From contig DIRP01000023.1 in assembly GCA_002427525.1 (NCBI GenBank), positions 1 through 64,000 on the forward strand: DNA of 64,000 nt, written 5' to 3'. Position numbers and translations under genes: made by a program. This DNA is from Bacteroidales bacterium UBA5433 (GTDB lineage Bacteria > Bacteroidota > Bacteroidia > Bacteroidales > UBA932). Positions within the stretch are counted from its first letter, which is position 1, and the number at the start of each line of letters is the position of its first letter. Shown here piece by piece: positions 58,436 through 64,000 of the stretch. Below the pieces are notes generated by a model. The model saw only the letters and a list, made by a program, of their open reading frames with translations, ran no database searches and was not told where the DNA came from.

Positions 58436-60031
58436 ATGAGCAAACTAGATCTTTCTAAGTATGGAATTACTAATGTAGGTGAGGTTGTTTACAATCCTTC
58501 TTACGAAACATTGTACCAGGCAGAAATGGATCCTGCCAATGAAGGGTTTGAGAAGGGGGAATTAACCAACATGGGAGCCGTTAATGTACGAACGGGGATT
58601 TTTACAGGACGCTCTCCCAAGGACAAGTACATAGTTAAAGACAAAACTACCGAGGATACCGTATGGTGGGATGGTGTCATTAACAAACCCATTAGCACAG
58701 AAATATGGGATTCTTTGAAAGAAATTGCTCAAAAGGAACTTTCCGGGAAGAAGAAATTGTATGTTGTAGACTCCTTCTGCGGTACAAATACAGATACACG
58801 CCTGAAAGTGCGTTTTATCATGGAAGTTGCCTGGCAGGCACACTTTGTTACCAACATGTTCATCCGTCCGTCTGAGTATGAACTGGAACATTACGGAGAA
58901 CCGGATTTTGTGATGATTAATGCGTCTAAGGCTACCAATCCCAACTGGAAAGAACAAGGATTGAATTCTGACGTATTTGTTGTCTTTAATCTGACCGAAC
59001 GTATTTCTGTTGTGGGAGGGAGCTGGTACGGCGGGGAAATGAAGAAAGGTATATTCTCTATGATGAATTACTACCTGCCTTTGAGAGGCATTGCCTCTAT
59101 GCACTGTTCTGCCAATGTGGGTGAAGAAGGTGACGTGGCCATTTTCTTTGGTTTGTCCGGGACAGGCAAAACTACGTTATCTACCGATCCCAAACGCTAC
59201 CTTATTGGAGACGACGAGCACGGCTGGGATGATCACGGCGTGTTCAATTACGAAGGCGGTTGTTATGCCAAGTGTATTGATTTGAGCAAGGAAAAAGAAC
59301 CGGATATCTGGAAGGCTATCCGCAGGGACGCTTTGCTGGAAAACGTTACGGTACTTCCCGACGGAACGCCTGATTTCTCTGACAGTTCCGTTACTGAGAA
59401 TACCCGCGTTTCCTATCCCATTTACTTTATCAATAAAATTGTGTTGCCTACGAAAGCCGGGCATGCCAAAAAGGTTATTTACCTTTCGGCAGACGCATAC
59501 GGAGTATTGCCTCCTGTTTCCATTTTGGATGAAAAACAGGCTCAATACCACTTCTTGTGCGGCTACACTTCCAAACTGGCCGGTACGGAACGGGGCATTA
59601 CAGAACCGCTGCCTTCTTTCTCGGCAGCCTTTGGTGCTGCTTTCCTAACGGTACATCCGACCATTTATGCCAAGAACCTGGTAAGGAAAATGAAAGAGCA
59701 CGGTGCCAAAGCTTACCTGGTAAATACGGGATGGAATGGTACAGGCAAACGTATTTCATTAAAAGAGACGCGTGCTATTATTGACGCCATTTTGGACGGC
59801 AGCATTGATAAGGCTCCGACAAAGCATATCCCCATTATGAACCTGAACATTCCGGTGGAATTGCCCAATGTCTCCTCTGACATTCTGGATCCGCGCAGTA
59901 CGTATGCCAATCCAAAGGAATGGGAAGAGAAAGCCGTTTCGCTGGCAGGAAAATACATTAAGAACTTTGAGAAATACTGCGACAACGACGACGCTTGCGC
60001 TTTGGTTCCGTCAGGCCCACAACTTCCGTAG
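58436..60031 (+). CDS. pckA: Phosphoenolpyruvate carboxykinase (ATP)
   Basis: The 531-residue enzyme interconverts oxaloacetate and PEP with ATP/ADP. In Bacteroidales it often runs towards oxaloacetate, feeding succinate and propionate formation. It has FTGRSPKDKYIV, RDxF-like CGTNTDTRLKVRF, the kinase-1 loop FFGLSGTGKTTLSTDP, IGDDEHGW and NEGGCY-type YEGGCYAKCIDL. Length is standard. The C-terminal segment includes LDPRSTYANPKEWEEKA. It is monocistronic with a terminator at 60048-60077. Confidence 0.97.
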   Translation: MSKLDLSKYGITNVGEVVYNPSYETLYQAEMDPANEGFEKGELTNMGAVNVRTGIFTGRSPKDKYIVKDKTTEDTVWWDGVINKPISTEIWDSLKEIAQKELSGKKKLYVVDSFCGTNTDTRLKVRFIMEVAWQAHFVTNMFIRPSEYELEHYGEPDFVMINASKATNPNWKEQGLNSDVFVVFNLTERISVVGGSWYGGEMKKGIFSMMNYYLPLRGIASMHCSANVGEEGDVAIFFGLSGTGKTTLSTDPKRYLIGDDEHGWDDHGVFNYEGGCYAKCIDLSKEKEPDIWKAIRRDALLENVTVLPDGTPDFSDSSVTENTRVSYPIYFINKIVLPTKAGHAKKVIYLSADAYGVLPPVSILDEKQAQYHFLCGYTSKLAGTERGITEPLPSFSAAFGAAFLTVHPTIYAKNLVRKMKEHGAKAYLVNTGWNGTGKRISLKETRAIIDAILDGSIDKAPTKHIPIMNLNIPVELPNVSSDILDPRSTYANPKEWEEKAVSLAGKYIKNFEKYCDNDDACALVPSGPQLP

Positions 60032-60047
60032 CAGCATAAGGCATTAT

Positions 60048-60077
60048 AAAAAAGCTCCCGTACCGGGAGCTTTTTTT
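60048..60077 (+). terminator. Bidirectional terminator between pckA and the PFK gene
   Basis: Stem AAAAAGCTCCCG / CGGGAGCTTTTT with a tiny loop is followed by a T-run on plus and by a T-run on minus as well. The two genes converge here. Confidence 0.88.
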
Positions 60078-60101
60078 GTTGGCAGGCGGGCTAACCGTCT
60101 G

Positions 60102-61343
60102 TTAGTAATTCAGGATTTTGTGGAAATCATAATCTTCCGGCTTGTCAATGAATTTTTTAGCTTCGGGATAATCTTCTTCTGTGATATAGTCCATGATATG
60201 GCGCGTAAAGAATTGCATTTCCTGAGATTGCATGTTGACCAGGCGTGGTGGAATCTTCCCTGTACGGGGGTCCTGCAAATCCTGAAGGAAGAGCGGTATG
60301 ATTCTTCCGTTGCCATCGCGGCAAACCATACAACCGCTAACTCCTTTCATAAACAGCTCGTATACCCCCATGCCCAGCATGGAGCAGTATTCCAGATCGT
60401 AAGCTTTGGGGCTGATACAACGGACTTCATAACCCACTTCCACCGGCCTTGTTTTGACATCAAGGCCCAGGCTTTTGAGTTTTTTGTCAACCAGGTTGTC
60501 GATGATGTGTGATTTGGATATTTTACCCAGTTCCGGATGACCGTGTTCATCGTATGTAAATGCAATATCGGCTTTTTGAACGTCTTTTTCTGACAAGGCT
60601 TGAAAAATACCTTCGGAAATCATAACGCAGCCATAAGGTATGTTTCTGATTTTTCGTTTAACAACTGACGATACAATCAAATTGACTACTTTCTCAATGG
60701 TAATAGGAGTTCTGTAGAACATTTCCGTGATGATGGTCATGGGGAAATGGCAGGAAGATCCTATGCCAAATGCCAGGTGTCCGGCGGAGCGTCCCATGGC
60801 TGTTACAATAAACCAGTTTTCGCTGGTACGTGCATCTTCATATACAGTACGTCCCAGGGTGGTACCTTCTGCCTTGGCACTTTGGTAACCAAACGTGAAA
60901 ACACCTTCCGGAAGGGGAAGGTCGTTGTCAATGGTCTTAGGTACGTGAATATTGGCAATATTGTGTTTTTTTTCTAACAGGAATTTTGAAATGCGGTTTG
61001 CTGTGGAAGCTGAATCGTCACCACCAATAGTTACCAGAAGTTTTACGTTGTAGTTGTCGAATAAATCAAAGTTGAAGTTTTCCTGGAAATCCTCATCGCT
61101 TGGTTTGTAACGGCTCATTCTTAAATAGGAACCGCCTTTGTTGAAAAGCATATCGGCTTTGTCAAAATTCATTTCTTCTACACGGCATTTTTCCTTGCAA
61201 AACAAGCCAATATATCCGCCGTGTAAACCAATTACACGGTAGCCTTTTGTAATAAATGTCTTTGTAATAGTGCATACTACGGTGTTAATGCCAGGAGCGG
61301 GACCTCCACCGCATAGTATGACTACTGAGGGTTGTTTTTCCAT
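60102..61343 (-). CDS. 6-phosphofructokinase, pyrophosphate-dependent type
   Basis: The 413-residue protein belongs to the PFK family. The start VVILCGGGPAPGINTVV carries the phosphoryl-donor loop. TIGGDDSASTANRIS has GGDD in place of the GGDG of ATP-dependent enzymes, and VPKTIDNDLPLPEG has the PKTIDND form; both are marks of PPi-dependent PFKs. GRSAGHLAFGIG and the ISEG segment follow. I choose ATG 61343, because the longer start at 61385 lies upstream of the -7 box. A PPi-PFK makes glycolysis reversible and saves ATP. It converges on pckA and follows maf and kdsC on the same strand. Confidence 0.93.
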   Translation of the reverse strand: MEKQPSVVILCGGGPAPGINTVVCTITKTFITKGYRVIGLHGGYIGLFCKEKCRVEEMNFDKADMLFNKGGSYLRMSRYKPSDEDFQENFNFDLFDNYNVKLLVTIGGDDSASTANRISKFLLEKKHNIANIHVPKTIDNDLPLPEGVFTFGYQSAKAEGTTLGRTVYEDARTSENWFIVTAMGRSAGHLAFGIGSSCHFPMTIITEMFYRTPITIEKVVNLIVSSVVKRKIRNIPYGCVMISEGIFQALSEKDVQKADIAFTYDEHGHPELGKISKSHIIDNLVDKKLKSLGLDVKTRPVEVGYEVRCISPKAYDLEYCSMLGMGVYELFMKGVSGCMVCRDGNGRIIPLFLQDLQDPRTGKIPPRLVNMQSQEMQFFTRHIMDYITEEDYPEAKKFIDKPEDYDFHKILNY

Positions 61344-61365
61344 AATTTGGTATTTTTGCAAACTA

Positions 61366-61373
61366 CAAATGTA
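61366..61373 (-). promoter_or_regulatory. -7 box of the PFK gene
   Basis: Minus-strand TACATTTG, 22 nt before the ATG at 61343 and just after the maf stop. It supports the shorter PFK start. Confidence 0.5.
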
Positions 61374-61388
61374 AGAAAAAAGCAATTC

Positions 61389-62015
61389 TTACGGAAATGA
61401 TACGGCATTGAGCTGTTTTAAACAAGCCCAAAATTTTTGAGTTGGGAAGCCCATCACGTTGTAGAAACTGCCTTCAATACGTTCTATACCAATATAGCCA
61501 ATCCATTCCTGAACACCGTATCCTCCTGCTTTATCGTAGGGTTTGTAATGATCTACATAATATTGGATTTCTTCTTCTGTCAAACGCGAGAACCACACCT
61601 TTGTTTTGTCGCTGAAACCGCAGGCAATGCCGTGAATTTTTGAAGAACGCAGGAATACGCCTGTAACAACCTTGTGGCAGTTCCCGGATAAATTTTGCAG
61701 CATCTGACAGGCTTCTTCGCGGTTCTGCGGTTTTCCCATAATTGTCCATGGGGATGATGTGTCGTGAGGGCTTGCCGAAAACACAAGCGTGTCGGCTGTA
61801 ATCAGCAGTTCATTTTCTTCCAGAGGCTTTGTATAAGCCCGAGATTTCATTTGTGCCAGATGTTGTGGAATGTCCAAGGGTGCAATCCCTTCCGGCAAAT
61901 TGGTTTCGTTTACTCCATGCAGGGAGGCTGTTACAAAGGGCAAACCAATTCCTTCCAGAAGCATTTTTCTTCTGGGCGAGGACGAGCCTAAGATCAAATG
62001 AAAAGGAGTTTTCAT
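61389..62015 (-). CDS. maf: Maf-like nucleoside triphosphate pyrophosphatase
   Basis: The 208-residue house-cleaning enzyme hydrolyses non-canonical or pyrimidine NTPs. The family motif SSSPRRKMLLEGIGL is at the N-terminus; AQMKSRAY, LLITADTLV, MGKPQNREEACQMLQNLSG and YDKAGGYGVQEWIGYIGIERIEGSFYNVMGFP follow, the last being the YhdE/YceF-type signature. The start at 62015 overlaps the kdsC stop by ATGA; a longer frame to 62033 is less likely. Confidence 0.95.
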   Translation of the reverse strand: MKTPFHLILGSSSPRRKMLLEGIGLPFVTASLHGVNETNLPEGIAPLDIPQHLAQMKSRAYTKPLEENELLITADTLVFSASPHDTSSPWTIMGKPQNREEACQMLQNLSGNCHKVVTGVFLRSSKIHGIACGFSDKTKVWFSRLTEEEIQYYVDHYKPYDKAGGYGVQEWIGYIGIERIEGSFYNVMGFPTQKFWACLKQLNAVSFP

Positions 62016-62524
62016 TCCGAACCCTTGTACCATTTGCCGTGAAGCTTAAGAACTTGTTCTATTATGTCGCGGACACAGCCTTTGCCTCCGGGAAAGGGAG
62101 AAATGTACCGGGCTGTTTTACGAACCTCGGTAGCAGCGTCTGAAGGGCAGAAGGAAAGGCCGCAAGCCAGCATAGGCGGTATATCCGGTATGTCGTCGCC
62201 GCCATAGGTCACCTGTGACGGGTCCAGGTTGTATTTTTCACAAAAATGGTTGAACGGAGGTGTTTTGTCACGAGCTCCCATGTATATATCAGTAACCCCT
62301 AACAGGTTGTATCTTTTTTCTACGGAAGGTGATGTGGCTCCTGTTATAATTGCCACACGGTATCCCTGCTCGATTGCCGTGCGAATGGCATAACCGTCGC
62401 GTGCATTATGCAAACGTAACAAGTCTCCGTCCGACATTGCAAGGACACTTCCATCTGTAAGAACTCCGTCAATATCAAATGCAAAGGCTTTGATTTGGTG
62501 CAGTTGGTTTTTGTAATTGCTCAT
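62012..62524 (-). CDS. kdsC: 3-deoxy-D-manno-octulosonate 8-phosphate phosphatase (KdsC-type HAD)
   Basis: The 170-residue C0-class HAD phosphatase removes phosphate from KDO-8-P in lipid A core synthesis. The nucleophile motif is AFDIDGVLTDGSV (D17 and D19). IITGATSPSVEKR, then Lys in GARDKTPPF and the acidic motif VTYGGDDIPDIPPM follow. No cap domain is present, as expected for this class of tetramers. ATG at 62524 is chosen; the longer frame to 62599 would run through the divergent promoters. It is coupled to maf by a 4-nt overlap. Confidence 0.94.
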   Translation of the reverse strand: MSNYKNQLHQIKAFAFDIDGVLTDGSVLAMSDGDLLRLHNARDGYAIRTAIEQGYRVAIITGATSPSVEKRYNLLGVTDIYMGARDKTPPFNHFCEKYNLDPSQVTYGGDDIPDIPPMLACGLSFCPSDAATEVRKTARYISPFPGGKGCVRDIIEQVLKLHGKWYKGSE

Positions 62525-62556
62525 ATGTCTGTTTTGATTTCTGGCATAAAGATTGC

Positions 62557-62574
62557 CAAAGTTAATTATATTTG
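62557..62574. promoter_or_regulatory. Divergent -7 boxes of kdsC and the BACON-type lipoprotein gene
   Basis: Minus-strand TAACTTTG (62564-62557) faces kdsC and plus-strand TATATTTG (62567-62574) faces the lipoprotein gene. The two boxes are only 2 bp apart, so polymerase may compete for them. Confidence 0.5.
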
Positions 62575-62593
62575 CACGAGTAACAGTAACGGT

Positions 62594-64000
62594 ATGCATA
62601 CTTTTCGTTTTCTTAAAGCAACGGCGGCTTGTGCGTTGCTATTTGCGACAGCTTTCTTTTTTGTTTCCTGTGACCAGACGGGTACTACTACCACTTTTTC
62701 CGGAACCGTAACGGATGTTTTGACAAAACAGTCCCTGGAAGGGGTAGCTGTATCTGTAATGCCTTTTGGACTGGGTGAAGAAACCGATACAGATGGGAAA
62801 TTTTCCATTGCGTTGCCCAGAACAGACGAATCTGTATACCTTGTTTTTAGTAAGCCCGGTTACGATACGCAAGAAACGTTAAAAATGCCGCTTTCTCCAA
62901 GAAAGAAAAACCTCTACACTTTTAACATTCAACTGATGCGCCGTGTTGCTATGGCTGTTCTTTCTGAGGATGCCATCGATTTTGGCGGGAAAGAAACGGC
63001 TGTTCATGCAACATTATCCAATCCTGGAAACGATACACTTAGTTGGAATTTTTTAGATCTGTATTTTCCGGAATGGTTGCAGGCAGAACCACTGGGAGGT
63101 ATTTTGATCCCGGAAGCAACACAGGAATTGACCTTTGTATGTGACCGTTCCGAACTGGCAATTGGAAATTATACTGCAGAAATACAACTGGTAGGAGGGG
63201 AGGATCCGTTAAGCGTGCCTGTCCGGATGCTGGTAGAAGGAGCGTTGTTGAAAGTAAACGGGACCTCCTTTGATTTTGGGGAAGAAGAAACGGAGGCTGT
63301 GACTACACTGTTTAATGAAGGAAACACTGTGTTGAACTGGCATTTGGAGCCATCCCTTCCCGGTTGGCTTTCCTGGGAGGCGGAAAATGGAACCGTGGAA
63401 GCAGGGGGTAAAAAAGAAGTGAAGATTACGGTAAACAGGTCTGAACTGGACTATGGTGCCTATACGTTTACAACAGACCTTCTGTCAGACGGAGGAGATA
63501 CTACCTATTTCTTTAGTATAGAAAAATCTGCGGATTTGATTGGGGTTTCCGTTCAGTCTATAGATTTTGGGTCAGAAAGTACGCAGTTGGCATTTACCGT
63601 ATCCCGGGTATCCGGTGTGCATCCCGTCCCCTTTACCGTTACAACGGATGATAAACACCTGCACCTTTCGCTTACCGGTGGAACTATTACAAAAGAAGCT
63701 CCCCGGGCAGAGGTTGTTGTTTCTCTGAACAGGGAGGACATACCTGCAGGGGGGTCCAAAAGTTCCGTTCGTGTGCTGACATCGGAGCAGGAGTTGGTTG
63801 TGGTTGTAAATTATGCAACGGAAGCTGAACAGCCGGAAGTTTCCACAGACGGGTATGGGCTGGACGGTTCCTGGCGCCTGCATTTTAAAGGAACGCTTGT
63901 AAGCAATGGCGGTGGGTCTGTTGTACAGCACGGACATTGCTGGGGTACATCACCCCAGCCCCAGGTAACGTCGGGTGGGGGGTGCTCCCGTCTGGGTTCG
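62594..64000 (+). CDS. Exported lipoprotein with regulatory-like and BACON-type repeats, 3' end missing
   Basis: The frame is open from ATG 62594 to the window edge (469 codons visible). The signal has lipobox FVSC (Cys26). Residues about 35-110 resemble a carboxypeptidase-regulatory-like beta-sandwich (FSGTVTDVLTKQSLEGVAV, TDGKFSIALP). Two or three BACON-like units of about 85 residues follow, each with a xIDFGG/FDFGEEE strand, an N-x-G-N-x-x-L-x-W turn and a PxWL/PGWLSW core; conserved Trp pairs recur. Near the end HGHCWGTSPQPQVTS resembles the Bacteroidetes module usually reading GxCWSTSPNPT. Such proteins are surface- or periplasm-exposed and often bind glycans or mucin, but no substrate can be inferred here. 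Confidence 0.85.
   Translation, partial: MHTFRFLKATAACALLFATAFFFVSCDQTGTTTTFSGTVTDVLTKQSLEGVAVSVMPFGLGEETDTDGKFSIALPRTDESVYLVFSKPGYDTQETLKMPLSPRKKNLYTFNIQLMRRVAMAVLSEDAIDFGGKETAVHATLSNPGNDTLSWNFLDLYFPEWLQAEPLGGILIPEATQELTFVCDRSELAIGNYTAEIQLVGGEDPLSVPVRMLVEGALLKVNGTSFDFGEEETEAVTTLFNEGNTVLNWHLEPSLPGWLSWEAENGTVEAGGKKEVKITVNRSELDYGAYTFTTDLLSDGGDTTYFFSIEKSADLIGVSVQSIDFGSESTQLAFTVSRVSGVHPVPFTVTTDDKHLHLSLTGGTITKEAPRAEVVVSLNREDIPAGGSKSSVRVLTSEQELVVVVNYATEAEQPEVSTDGYGLDGSWRLHFKGTLVSNGGGSVVQHGHCWGTSPQPQVTSGGGCSRLGS

Overview
The window is a chromosomal segment of a Bacteroidota bacterium, most likely order Bacteroidales. Three things point there. Most start regions lack Shine-Dalgarno sites, and many genes are preceded by the Bacteroidetes promoter pattern TTG-N19-20-TAnnTTTG. 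The gene content is typical of the group (S46 dipeptidyl-peptidase, HI0933 flavoprotein, BACON-type lipoprotein, SLBB polysaccharide-export lipoprotein, PPi-type phosphofructokinase, EFR1 ferredoxin). Adjacent ptb, buk and ackA genes indicate an anaerobe that makes ATP from butyryl- and acetyl-phosphate, as in Odoribacteraceae-like gut anaerobes. The family-level placement is inference.

Layout. 1-8.6 kb: the end of a capsule-export gene (minus), then SDR protein, fsa, clpC, gyrA and a TPR protein (plus). 8.7-12.3 kb: buk, ptb, ackA (minus). 12.3-18.1 kb: comEC, a REP-associated transposase flanked by two 107-bp palindromic elements, a PurF-like protein lacking its catalytic Cys, and an RRM protein (plus). 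18.25-18.83 kb: a compact minus-strand operon of four 30-34-residue peptides, absent from ordinary ORF calling. 18.8-27 kb: S46 peptidase and a surface-polysaccharide cluster (GT2, flippase, ugd, rfbB, rfbA). 27-33.9 kb: electron-transfer proteins, an orphan substrate-binding lipoprotein, tRNA-Thr, an M81 protein and a flavoprotein. 33.9-41.2 kb: exonuclease, dnaN, an LpxB-MGMT fusion, surE, gap, a GT2 and a methyltransferase. 41-47 kb: M16 and C69 peptidases and NfeD. 47.1-58.3 kb: a seven-gene minus-strand run recQ-ligA-fprA-rel-Ig-lipoprotein-barrel-ispG. 58.4-64 kb: pckA, PPi-PFK, maf, kdsC and a truncated BACON-type lipoprotein.

The most unusual features are these. First, the four-peptide operon, built as two alternating peptide families (B-A-B-A) with its own promoter and terminator. 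Second, tandem duplications that span the stop codons of at least six genes. Third, in-frame low-complexity, often visibly repeat-derived, insertions in conserved enzymes (Buk, ComEC, DPP11-like S46 peptidase, flippase, HI0933, ClpC, PurF-like), concentrated in the first 34 kb. Fourth, a fusion of a divergent lipid-A-disaccharide synthase to an O6-alkylguanine-DNA alkyltransferase.

All promoter, terminator and repeat calls were made by eye; no searches were run.
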